Shown piece by piece: positions 8,616 through 16,687 of a stretch of DNA of 64,000 nt; the first letter of the stretch is position 1; each line of letters begins with the position of its first letter. A program made the position numbers and the translations under genes. The notes under the pieces were generated by a model, which did not search any database, was not told where the DNA came from, and saw only the letters and a list, made by a program, of their open reading frames with translations. The stretch covers positions 1,488,001-1,552,000 of the forward strand of contig NZ_CP176580.1 in the NCBI RefSeq assembly GCF_046271865.1, in the 5' to 3' direction. The DNA is from Nitrincola salilacus (GTDB lineage Bacteria; Pseudomonadota; Gammaproteobacteria; Pseudomonadales; Balneatricaceae).

Positions 8616-10185
8616 CCCGAATATTTCATCCGGCTCTTAAGTGGAGGGCCAGACAGCCCAATTCTGTCCGATTTGCTGAGCGCACCCCGGCGCGCTGTTT
8701 GTTTATTGATCAATCAGCATGATCAGAGCACAACTTCCCCTTACCCCATTGTTTATTCCGTGCCGGGAGCAGCACAACTGACGTTATCCTGATGCCATTT
8801 TGGCGGTGATTTTCTGGAACAGCTCCTGATCCGGATAAGTGCTATTCATCATGATACGGATCCGGCGGGTGTTGCGGGTGATGACGGCACCGATTTTCAG
8901 TAGTCGGGTACGCAGCGTAGTCACCTGAGCTCTGGCATAGCGAGTGCCACGCAGATAACCACTGCGCAACCTTTCCAGTAGCACGTAAGCCAGGCCGGAT
9001 AGCAGTAAACGGTACTGATTAGGCCACCAGTCATGGCAGCTGGTTCTGTCAGAGAACAGCCATTGCTGTTCCTTGATCCGGTTCTCCATATCACCCCGCA
9101 GGCAGTAACGCCGGTCATATAGCCACTTGGCAGAGCCTGACAGACTGGTGACAATATAACGGTTGTTGTCGCCCAGTGCAGTGAACTCGGCTTTGACGAT
9201 CACTTTTCGTACGCGCTTCTTCCAACTGCGTGCCGAGTACCAGAGCGTCGCAAAGCAGCGCTGTTTTTCCTGTGTGGCCTCGCACGCGATAGCCGCGCGG
9301 TAACGGGTATCCAATGCCAGTTGATCCAATCTGGAGTTCTTGCCGATACCAACGACATAATCGACACCGTGGCGTTCACACCAGCTCAGTAGTCGTGGCC
9401 GACAGAAACCGCTGTCGCCTCGAAAAATGATCTGCGCCTGCGGCCACTCGGCGCGAAGCCGCCTGACCAGTAGGGCCAGAATGGCCCAGGCATGCTTGGC
9501 TGCGTCAACAGACGCGGGGCGCAGATAGCTCACCAACAGTTTCTGCCCGCAGAACACGAATAGTGGTAAGAAGCAGTAACTGTTGTAATAACCATTGAAG
9601 TGGCGGCCTACCTGCTCTCCATGCACCGTATCGTCAGTGGCGTCAAAGTCGAGAATCAGCCGTTTTGGTGGCTTCCTGTACGAGCGAATGAATTGCTCAA
9701 CCAGTTCTTCATGCATGGCCACGGCCCAGGCTCGATTGGCGTTGAGTTCGAACCGGCACAGGGTGGACTGACTGGCCAATGCAGTATCGCTATCGACAGC
9801 GGTCTGAAGCGCCAGATCATGCCGCAGCGTTGTGTGATCGTTGAGGTCTTCATACCCCATCGCCAGTCCGTAAACGCGCTGTCGAATCATGGTCTGCGCC
9901 TGATGTCGGCAAAGAGATGGGTTACGCGGATCAGTGATTTTACGGGCAATTGAACGGGTCAGGTTCAGCTCCCGGTCGAGTTGTCGGAGCAGGATCACAC
10001 CTGCATCGGCAGTGATGTCACCACCGTCAAAATTGATCTCGATTTTACGGCCTTTGCAACGTGGAAATAGGTCCCGGGTAACAGTACAATGTGTCATGGG
10101 CGATCCGGTTGTTATATTTAGCTTAAGTACCTGAATTATAGCAAAAAACCGGGTCGCCATTCTTGTTTATGCTGCAATATTCGGG
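8616..10185 (-). mobile_element. Complete IS1380 family insertion sequence (1570 bp)
   Basis: The left end CCCGAATATTTCATCC and the inverted right end CCCGAATATTGCAGCA share their first ten bases exactly. A 4-bp repeat CTAA flanks the element (8612-8615 and 10186-10189), as is usual for IS1380. It holds one leftward transposase gene. The ends are supported independently by the in-frame restoration of the phospholipase-like gene when the element is removed. Confidence 0.93.
8784..10097 (-). CDS. IS1380 family transposase
   Basis: A 437-residue transposase when started at the ATG at 10097 (MTHCTVTRDLFPRC); an in-frame ATG at 10160 would add 21 residues reaching almost to the IS end and is less likely. 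The family core is visible: DFDATDDTVHGEQ (first Asp), IIFRGDSGFCRP (second Asp) and the GDMENRIKEQQ segment (catalytic Glu), plus the usual HYNGYY-like motif seen here as RHFNGYYNSYCFLPL. A TGC-TATAAT extended -10 lies just upstream (near 10136-10144, reverse strand). No frameshift is seen, so activity is possible. Confidence 0.95.
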   Translation of the reverse strand: MTHCTVTRDLFPRCKGRKIEINFDGGDITADAGVILLRQLDRELNLTRSIARKITDPRNPSLCRHQAQTMIRQRVYGLAMGYEDLNDHTTLRHDLALQTAVDSDTALASQSTLCRFELNANRAWAVAMHEELVEQFIRSYRKPPKRLILDFDATDDTVHGEQVGRHFNGYYNSYCFLPLFVFCGQKLLVSYLRPASVDAAKHAWAILALLVRRLRAEWPQAQIIFRGDSGFCRPRLLSWCERHGVDYVVGIGKNSRLDQLALDTRYRAAIACEATQEKQRCFATLWYSARSWKKRVRKVIVKAEFTALGDNNRYIVTSLSGSAKWLYDRRYCLRGDMENRIKEQQWLFSDRTSCHDWWPNQYRLLLSGLAYVLLERLRSGYLRGTRYARAQVTTLRTRLLKIGAVITRNTRRIRIMMNSTYPDQELFQKITAKMASG

Positions 10186-10433
10186 CTAATTATGCTGGCT
10201 GGTGTTCGAGTAGGTGGCACACCTTTTTTTCCCTTCAGGTTTCGGTGGGGGTATGGCTGACCATTTCCAAGAGGCTATAAAGCTCTAACTGAAGACGAAC
10301 AAAAGCAAATTGAAACAATCGACAGGGAGAATTAAGCACTTATGGTCGCGTTGATATTGCCGGACATGATCCGTTTTAATGATCAGAATCTGTGTAATAG
10401 TGACGTGCTACAGCTATTCAACTTAAAACTGAA

Positions 10434-12166
10434 GTATCTATTCAGCCCAAAATAACTAAAAAAGTACTTGACAGTGTTTTTGGCTAAAAACGTCCAGATC
10501 TCATCGCCGCCCTGGCTTCCATCATATGTACTTACCAAGCGCACCATTTAGCCCCGCAGTCGTTACAGATCAGACGATATCACTCCCTGCGAGGATGAAT
10601 GCTTAAAACCGCTTAGAACGCATCACAGAGCGAAAAATCCGATCTGAAAAAAGCGTGCGATAATAAGCCATCAAACAGCAGGATTCAGGTCTATCTCATG
10701 AAGATCAGTGATATTGATGTCGACGCGATCATAGCGAATGCAAGGCAGCAACTTAAAGATGATGCATCTATTTCTCCATCGTTACGATCAACGTTTGAGA
10801 TACTCCTGTTAATCATTCCAATCCTGCTAGGACGCGTCAACACCAACAGTCGCAATAGCAGCAAACCCCCGTCTCAGGATCCTGATCGCGTTAAAAAAGA
10901 ACGCGCTAAAAGTGATCGTAAACCCGGCGGCCAACAGGGGCGTATCGGGAAAACATTACAACCCGTGGATGATCCAGATGAGATCAACGTTGTTAAAATC
11001 GATCGTCGCACCTTGCCCAAGGGGAGCACTTACACGTTCGCTGGCTATGAGACTCGGCAGGTCTTTGATATCGATATCAGTCGTCTCGTCACAGAGTACC
11101 GTGCTGAAATCCTTGAAGATGAACAGGGTAATCGTGTCACCGCGCCCTTTCCAGAGGGTGTGAAATCGTCAGTTCAATATGGCCCTGTATTAAAGGCTCA
11201 TGCGGTTTACTTATCCCTGTATCAGTTACTGCCGTATGACCGCGTACGTGAGTACTTTGAAGATCAGCTCAGTATTCCGTTAAGTGTCGGTTCGTTATTT
11301 AACTTCAATAAAGAAGCCTTCGATAAAGCCGCGCCGTTTGAGTCATGGGTCAAACAGCGTCTGACTCAGGCGCAGGTGATCCATGCCGATGAAACCGGTA
11401 TCAATATTGGTGGAAAGCGTCATTGGCTGCATTGTGCATCCAATGAGTCACTCACGTGGTTAGCACCTCACTCAAAACGAGGCAGTGAAGCCATGGATCA
11501 GATCGGCATCTTACCGCGCTTTACCGGTACGCTGTGTCATGATCACTGGAAACCCTATTACCGCTATACCGATTGCCAGCATGCACTGTGTAATGCTCAC
11601 CATTTGCGTGAACTTGAACGCGTCTGGGAGCAGGACAAACAAGCCTGGGCACAGCGCATGCAGACATTACTGTGCACCATGAATGATGCCGTCATCAATG
11701 CTGGCGGGTCAGTACCTGCCGATCAAGCGGAAGGTTGGCGTAAAGCTTATAGAGACTGTTTAAAGAAAGCGGATATTGAATGTCCGCCACCCGATGAAGT
11801 ACAACGAGACGGCAAACGCGGTCGCCTTAAGCGCTCAACGGCACGAAATCTACTTGAGAGGCTGAGGAACTTCGAAGCCGATGTGCTTAGATTTTTAGAG
11901 GATCCCCATGTGCCCTTTACCAACAACCAAGGTGAACGGGATATCCGGATGCTCAAGGTGCAGCAGAAAATATCAGGGTGCTTCCGGTCGCTGGAAGGTG
12001 CTCATATCTTCTGTCGTGTCCGGAGTTATTTATCGACTGCACGCAAGCAAGGAGTCAGCGGCTCGCAGGCTATGGCATCACTTTTTAAAGGAGAGCTGTT
12101 ACCTTTTATGAATGCTGCCGATGATAATAAATAAACCTGCTGGGTCTATAATGGCTGAATAGTTAC
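10434..12166 (+). mobile_element. Complete IS66 family insertion sequence without tnpA/tnpB (1733 bp)
   Basis: The left end GTATCTATTCAGCCC and the inverted right end GTAACTATTCAGCCA match at 13 of 15 positions. The 8-bp repeat AAACTGAA flanks it (10426-10433 and 12167-12174), as is normal for IS66. Only a tnpC-type transposase is present, which fits the shorter ISBst12-like subgroup rather than a deletion. About 260 bp of leader precede the transposase. The right end lies exactly at the stop codon of the neighbouring sensor kinase gene. Confidence 0.95.
10698..12134 (+). CDS. IS66 family (TnpC-type) transposase
   Basis: A 478-residue protein with an N-terminal helical region, the NSRNSSKPPSQD motif (about residues 51-62), a basic segment and a DDE domain. 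Catalytic positions are seen in HADETG (first Asp), LCHDHWKPYY (second Asp) and NNQGERDIRM (Glu), with the IS66-typical CNAHHLREL zinc-binding-like motif between them. The frame is intact and ends 32 bp before the IS right end. Confidence 0.96.
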   Translation: MKISDIDVDAIIANARQQLKDDASISPSLRSTFEILLLIIPILLGRVNTNSRNSSKPPSQDPDRVKKERAKSDRKPGGQQGRIGKTLQPVDDPDEINVVKIDRRTLPKGSTYTFAGYETRQVFDIDISRLVTEYRAEILEDEQGNRVTAPFPEGVKSSVQYGPVLKAHAVYLSLYQLLPYDRVREYFEDQLSIPLSVGSLFNFNKEAFDKAAPFESWVKQRLTQAQVIHADETGINIGGKRHWLHCASNESLTWLAPHSKRGSEAMDQIGILPRFTGTLCHDHWKPYYRYTDCQHALCNAHHLRELERVWEQDKQAWAQRMQTLLCTMNDAVINAGGSVPADQAEGWRKAYRDCLKKADIECPPPDEVQRDGKRGRLKRSTARNLLERLRNFEADVLRFLEDPHVPFTNNQGERDIRMLKVQQKISGCFRSLEGAHIFCRVRSYLSTARKQGVSGSQAMASLFKGELLPFMNAADDNK

Positions 12167-13489
12167 AAACTGAATAGGTAGCTGAATCACTGCTTCAAAC
12201 CCTCTGTCGGAATTACTCGCTGGCGACAATAACTGTATTTGTCCACCCATCCCCTTTACCAGAGCGTCTACAATAGCTAACCCCAAGCCAGAGCCTGGAA
12301 GGCTGTCAGAAGCACGAAAGAAACGCTCGTGCAGGCGCGACAGTTGGTCTGTATTTAATGGTTCACAGGCATTCACAACCCGTAGTTCACCCTTCACGCT
12401 CAACTGCACTGTAATCCTACTATTCGCTTCCCCATGCTTTATGGCATTTTCAATCAGATTTTTGACCAAAATGGAGAAGGCATCGGCATCGATACACGCT
12501 TTGATCGCTTGCTCAGGAAGCTGCAGTTGCAGGTTTTGTACCCCTGACCGTTGATACTCATCGGCAATCAGGGACAATAACAGACTTAGATCCTGAGGTT
12601 TATCAGTCAACAGTGCACTGCTATCAGCTTTAGCGAGTTGTAACAGTTTATCTGACAGGTTTACAAGATGATTGAGCGTCGTGACTAACTGACCCGCTTT
12701 TAACCGCGAAACTTCATCGCCCAGTGTTTTTTCTAAGCGTTGAGCCTGAGCCATCAGAGTAGCCAATGGTGTACGTAACTCATGTGCCGCATTGGCGGTA
12801 AAATGACGCTCAGACTCCAGGGCGGTTTGCAGGCGCCGCATGAGCTGATTAACCGCCTGCCTCATGGGTTCCAGCTCATGCGGCAGATTCCCGGGCGTGA
12901 CTGGGGTCAGATCGCCGGCGCCTCGCTGGGCTAATTGCGTACCATATTGCCTGACGGGCCTGATCACTTGGCGCACCAGAAAGATGGCCATCAGCAAGCA
13001 CAGGGGCAGTAACAGCAGTAAGGGCATGGCCAGGTTCAGTAACGTGTGCATAACCGCCTCACGACGCTTGTCGAGTGGCTCAGCCACTTGTATGAAGTAG
13101 CGCCCCTGGACGGCTGATACAGTAAAAATCCGATAACCCTCCTGACTATCAAAGCCATCTCTCAGAGGGATACTGAAGGATTTTTGCCGGGCCGTATGCG
13201 ACTGCAATAACACCTGACCCTCAACATTGCGCACTTGATAGGTCAGGCGTTCTTCATGAGCGCTCAGTGCAGGTAACTGCTGCAGCAATTTCGCGTCTTC
13301 CCGGTTAAAAATTTCAACTAACGCCAAGGGCAAGATGCGCTCAGCCGTTTCCTGCAAGGCACTATCGAAGGTTTTATTCAGCTCTTTATTTAATTGGATA
13401 CCAGCCAGACATAACCCTAGCAGCCATACACAGGTCACCAGAATCAGCAGACGTAAAATGAGTTGTTTTTGCAGGCTGATCGATTTCAT
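12146..13489 (-). CDS. Sensor histidine kinase, QseC-like, with an IS-derived C-terminal tail
   Basis: The ATG at 13489 overlaps the regulator's stop codon (ATGA) and gives 447 residues. Two membrane helices (about 10-32 and 149-172) enclose a periplasmic sensor domain; a HAMP-type linker, the phosphoacceptor site HELRTP (His236), an N-box (LIENAIKHGE) and a G-box (GSGLGLAIV) follow. The IS66 element has inserted between the last sense codon and the original TAA, so the protein now ends in six extra residues (VTIQPL) read from the IS terminal repeat before a TAG at 12146. The catalytic domain is complete, so the kinase is probably still functional. It presumably phosphorylates the adjoining regulator. 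Confidence 0.93.
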   Translation of the reverse strand: MKSISLQKQLILRLLILVTCVWLLGLCLAGIQLNKELNKTFDSALQETAERILPLALVEIFNREDAKLLQQLPALSAHEERLTYQVRNVEGQVLLQSHTARQKSFSIPLRDGFDSQEGYRIFTVSAVQGRYFIQVAEPLDKRREAVMHTLLNLAMPLLLLLPLCLLMAIFLVRQVIRPVRQYGTQLAQRGAGDLTPVTPGNLPHELEPMRQAVNQLMRRLQTALESERHFTANAAHELRTPLATLMAQAQRLEKTLGDEVSRLKAGQLVTTLNHLVNLSDKLLQLAKADSSALLTDKPQDLSLLLSLIADEYQRSGVQNLQLQLPEQAIKACIDADAFSILVKNLIENAIKHGEANSRITVQLSVKGELRVVNACEPLNTDQLSRLHERFFRASDSLPGSGLGLAIVDALVKGMGGQIQLLSPASNSDRGFEAVIQLPIQFVTIQPL

Positions 13490-14145
13490 CCACGTGGCAT
13501 CCTGTAGCCCATACCACGCAGGGTTTCGATGCAACTTTTACCTAACTTTTTACGCAAACGGCTGATATAGACCTCAATGGTATTGCTTTCGATTTCAGCA
13601 CCAAAGGCATACAGGGCATCTTCCAGGCGTGAGCGGGTTAAGAGTTGCCCTGGGTGCTGCAAAAAGGTTTCGAAAATGGCCCATTCACGCGAGGTCAACT
13701 CAACTGGCTGCCCCGAATGGTAAACGGTTCGATCTGCCAAATTGACCTGCAAGTCTGCCAACACAATATTCGGGTTGGGGTTACCGCTATAGCGCCGTGC
13801 CACTGCCGCCACACGCGCCATCATTTCATCAAGATTAAAGGGTTTAACCAAATAATCATCGGCACCGGCATTGAGTCCACTGATACGGTCAGCAATCTGG
13901 TCTTTGGCGGTCATAATAATCACTGGTAGAACGCTACTCGTTTTTCTTAATTGCTGCAGAAAATTCAGCCCGGAACCATCAGGGAGCATCAAGTCCAGCA
14001 GTAACAGATCATAGTCTGTGCTGCGCAAACAGCTTGTAGCGGCCTCTATACGCATCACCCAGTCAACGGCATAGCCCTCATCCTGTAATTGATCACGGAT
14101 CGCTTCGCCAAGACCTGCTGTATCTTCCACCAGGAGTATTCGCAT
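13486..14145 (-). CDS. OmpR family response regulator, QseB-like
   Basis: A 219-residue protein with a receiver domain (phosphoacceptor Asp51 in LLLLDLMLPDG, acidic pair EDT near the start, Lys in YLVKPF) and a C-terminal winged-helix DNA-binding domain (about 125-218, ending RGMGYRM). It is translationally coupled to the kinase gene. It is divergent from the PepSY/ferric-reductase cluster starting at 14307; in other gammaproteobacteria QseBC-type systems lie beside such genes, so that cluster is a likely target. The 161-bp intergenic space contains both promoters, but I could not define a binding site. Confidence 0.93.
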   Translation of the reverse strand: MRILLVEDTAGLGEAIRDQLQDEGYAVDWVMRIEAATSCLRSTDYDLLLLDLMLPDGSGLNFLQQLRKTSSVLPVIIMTAKDQIADRISGLNAGADDYLVKPFNLDEMMARVAAVARRYSGNPNPNIVLADLQVNLADRTVYHSGQPVELTSREWAIFETFLQHPGQLLTRSRLEDALYAFGAEIESNTIEVYISRLRKKLGKSCIETLRGMGYRMPRG

Positions 14146-14306
14146 AATATCTTCCCAAAAAAACTATCTTAACCCGCTTTTCTGACAAGAGCCTGAATCG
14201 TTATTATTTTTTCACCCTGGGTAAGGTTAGCTGTTCAGGTCACTGTCAGGAAAGTGAAGTAAAGTCACCCAACACTAACAAACAACGCAAAAATTGGAGA
14301 GCCACC

Positions 14307-14627
14307 ATGAAAAAAGTATTACTACCCCTGCTTATCGCTACTTCACTTACAACCGGAGCGGCGTTTGCCAGTGATGATTGTGATGATCCTGTTGATAGCT
14401 GGCAACCAGAAGAAAACCTGCAACAGAATTTAGAGAGCAACGGCTGGCAAGTTGATCGTATCAAGATCGACGATGGCTGCTATGAAGTTAAGGGCGTTGA
14501 CACGCTTGGGAACCGCTTCGAGGCAGTATATTCACCCGCATCACTGGAAATACGTGAGCTGGAGATAAAATTCAATAATCAGGGCTCAGCCGAAGATTAC
14601 CTGGATAGAAGTGCAATCACTCGTTAA
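14307..14627 (+). CDS. Exported PepSY-type small protein
   Basis: A 106-residue protein with a signal peptide (residues 1-21, cleavage after AAFA) and one PepSY-like domain: NGWQVDRIKIDDGCYEVKG is the usual strand pair. Two cysteines (DDCDD and DGCYE) may form a disulfide. GGAG stands 8 nt before the ATG. It is the first gene of a rightward cluster with a ferric-reductase-like flavocytochrome and a DUF2271 protein. PepSY domains in such clusters probably have a periplasmic redox or regulatory function; exact role unknown. Confidence 0.85.
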   Translation: MKKVLLPLLIATSLTTGAAFASDDCDDPVDSWQPEENLQQNLESNGWQVDRIKIDDGCYEVKGVDTLGNRFEAVYSPASLEIRELEIKFNNQGSAEDYLDRSAITR

Positions 14628-14723
14628 AGCGAATACCTGATTCTTAAGCACCACAATTCACTCTTTAAGGTTGCTGTCAGGATGGCAGCGCAGAATGGAT
14701 TCTAAACCTAAAGGAGTGTACTC

Positions 14724-16010
14724 ATGTCAAATCTACGTTTACCCCTGAGCCTGCTGGCACTACTGACTTTACAGTTAAGTGTCTGGCAGTGGGGGCTCAG
14801 CTATGAGCATTTACTCACACTCAGCGGCTTTCTTGCCATCAATTTTATGTCTCTCACTATGCTACTGGCAATGCGCCCTAAATGGTTGGAATTCCCATTG
14901 GGTGGCCTGGATAAAATGTATCATCTACATAAATGGACCGGTATTCTAGGCGCCGTTTTTGCCACGGCGCACTGGCTAATTGAAATGGCAGATGACCACA
15001 TCCAGGATCTGTTTGGAAAGGAGCGTAGCCTGAGGGAAGCCCATTTTTCTGGTCTACTGGACAGTCTACAAGACTTGGCCGAGGATCTGGGTGAGCCGGG
15101 GCTTTATCTATTGCTGGCGCTGGTTGTCCTAACCCTGATCCGTTGGGTCCCCTACCGCTTTTGGCGCTATCTGCACCGGATCATGCCTCTCATTTATCTG
15201 GCACTGGCCTCCCATGCCGTATTGCTGGCCCCGCTAAGCTGGTGGCAACAGCCCACCGGCTGGCTGATGGCTGTGTTTATATTCGGAGGCTGTGTGGCGT
15301 CCTTACAATCACTGACTGGACAGATCGGCAAGACTCGCCGCTGGAAGGGTCTGGTTCGTGCCGTTCGGCAAGCATCCCACACAACCACTGAAGTAGTCTG
15401 TGAGATGGGAAAGAACTGGCCAGGACACAAAGCGGGGCAATTTGCACTCGTGACTTTCGACTGGAGTGAAGGCGCACATCCTTTCACCCTGGCCTCTACA
15501 GATCAGAAGGATGGCCTGCTCAGTTTTCAAATAAAGGCACTAGGTGATTATACCCGCACCCTGCCACATCGGCTTTACAGTGGAAGCAAGGTTACCGTTG
15601 AAGGCCCTTATGGCTGTTTTAATCCAGAGAAAGGCAGAACCAAAGCTCAACAGATTTGGGTGGCTGGTGGCATTGGTGTCACCCCGTTTCTGGCTGCACT
15701 GGAAAGTCGTCTGATCAATACAGACAAGACCTACCCAGCCGTGACCTTACATTACGCTACCCAACTCGCAACCGATGATCCCAATGCGGCGCGCCTGCAA
15801 ACCTTAGTTGAGCAGTTGCCAGATATAACCTTGCAGATTCACCAAAGCCAACAGGGGCAGTGGCTGACTGCAGATCAATTACAGATCCATCACACCAAGG
15901 TCGATGTCTGGTTCTGCGGCCCACAGGGCCTGGCAACAACTCTTCGTAATGGCCTTGCAGACATGTCTATTTCATTACGCTTTCACCAAGAACGCTTTGA
16001 GTTCAGGTAA
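14724..16010 (+). CDS. Ferric-reductase-like transmembrane flavocytochrome (FAD/NAD(P)H type)
   Basis: A 428-residue membrane oxidoreductase. The N-terminal half has about six helices with paired histidines suited to bind haem (HLHKWTG and ATAHWL; YLHRIMP and LASHAVLL). The C-terminal half is a ferredoxin-NADP reductase module: HPFTLAS for FAD, GGIGVTPF for the nucleotide pyrophosphate and WFCGPQGL near the end. It likely moves electrons from cytoplasmic NAD(P)H across the inner membrane, to ferric iron or to a periplasmic partner. AAAGGAG precedes the ATG. It lies 96 bp after the PepSY gene and 35 bp before the DUF2271 gene, so these are probably one operon. Confidence 0.9.
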   Translation: MSNLRLPLSLLALLTLQLSVWQWGLSYEHLLTLSGFLAINFMSLTMLLAMRPKWLEFPLGGLDKMYHLHKWTGILGAVFATAHWLIEMADDHIQDLFGKERSLREAHFSGLLDSLQDLAEDLGEPGLYLLLALVVLTLIRWVPYRFWRYLHRIMPLIYLALASHAVLLAPLSWWQQPTGWLMAVFIFGGCVASLQSLTGQIGKTRRWKGLVRAVRQASHTTTEVVCEMGKNWPGHKAGQFALVTFDWSEGAHPFTLASTDQKDGLLSFQIKALGDYTRTLPHRLYSGSKVTVEGPYGCFNPEKGRTKAQQIWVAGGIGVTPFLAALESRLINTDKTYPAVTLHYATQLATDDPNAARLQTLVEQLPDITLQIHQSQQGQWLTADQLQIHHTKVDVWFCGPQGLATTLRNGLADMSISLRFHQERFEFR

Positions 16011-16045
16011 GGAAACATGACGAATTTAAACGACTAACTAACCAG

Positions 16046-16525
16046 ATGGACACTATGAATAAACATCTGATCGTTGCAGGACTTGCAGGGGCAATAGCCC
16101 TTCCTGCTCTCGCACAGGCCAGGGAGGTAACCATCACCACGCAATTGAATAATTACCCTGGCGATGGTGCTTACCTTGCAATCTACCTTACGGACTCAGG
16201 CGGTGGATATCAGCAAACACTTTGGATTGCGGGCAAAAAGAGCAAGCATTACAAACATCTGAGTGATTGGGATCGCGTCAGTAACAGGAGTCTATCTGAA
16301 TATGATGGGCTGACGGGTGCAAGCATTTCTCGTGGTCAAATTTTGCAAATAACTGTAGATATGGATGACTCACTGATCGATAGTGGTTACCAGGTGCGCG
16401 TGGACTCTGCAGTGGAGGATATGCGTGATAACCCAGCTGATATTATTGCCCCGCTGACTACTGCCGGGGCGGGTACACCTGTCAACGGATATGGATATGT
16501 ACGCTCATTGACATATGATCTTTGA
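16046..16525 (+). CDS. Exported DUF2271 domain protein
   Basis: A 159-residue protein (or 156 if started at the ATG at 16055). The signal peptide ends near LAQA; the mature domain has the DUF2271 features YLAIYLTDSGG, QTLWIAGKKSKHYKHL and a C-terminal strand. In known genomes DUF2271 proteins are found beside PepSY and ferric-reductase-like flavocytochromes, exactly as here, suggesting a shared periplasmic electron-transfer function. No cofactor motif is visible in this protein itself. The ribosome-binding site is weak for either start. Confidence 0.85.
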   Translation: MDTMNKHLIVAGLAGAIALPALAQAREVTITTQLNNYPGDGAYLAIYLTDSGGGYQQTLWIAGKKSKHYKHLSDWDRVSNRSLSEYDGLTGASISRGQILQITVDMDDSLIDSGYQVRVDSAVEDMRDNPADIIAPLTTAGAGTPVNGYGYVRSLTYDL

Positions 16526-16687
16526 GCTAATTAATTATGGATAAGTGATTGAAGGAAATCATATGGGCCATAAAGAAATACATAGATCACATCGAGTGGG
16601 GTGGTTGCGTGCTGCTGTACTCGGGGCAAATGACGGCATTGTTTCTACGGCAAGTCTTATTATTGGTGTCGCATCAGCCAGCACGAC

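Larger units (their letters stand above)
8366..10335 (+). pseudogene. Prokaryotic phospholipase A2-like protein, interrupted by an IS1380 element and carrying an internal stop
   Basis: The 5' part (8366-8615) encodes a signal peptide (residues 1-18) and the signatures DGCSMFPDGT and CCMAHDYTYW, with the His-Asp pair at residues 49-50 that is catalytic or structural in this family. An IS then intervenes. Removing it and one CTAA copy joins 8615 to 10190 in frame, giving EIALIMLAGVRVGGTPFF, then FRFRWGYG, then a TGA at 10258-10260 where relatives have Trp, and finally PFPRGYKALTEDEQKQ to the TAA at 10335. The reconstructed gene has 131 codons, the expected size. Two separate lesions show the gene is dead; the nonsense change may have come before or after the insertion. 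Confidence 0.88.

Noticed and set aside
8619..10182. AATATT on both sides as target duplication of the IS1380 element
   Set aside because: AATATT is palindromic and part of both terminal repeats (CCCGAATATT). The true duplication is CTAA, which also restores the reading frame with the expected family spacing.
10258..10260. TGA in the phospholipase-like gene read as selenocysteine or tryptophan
   Set aside because: No SECIS-like stem was seen, the position is Trp in relatives, other genes in the window end with TGA, and the gene is also broken by an IS.
10434..12166. IS66 element regarded as defective because tnpA and tnpB are missing
   Set aside because: A subgroup of the family naturally carries only the large transposase; both ends and the 8-bp duplication are intact.
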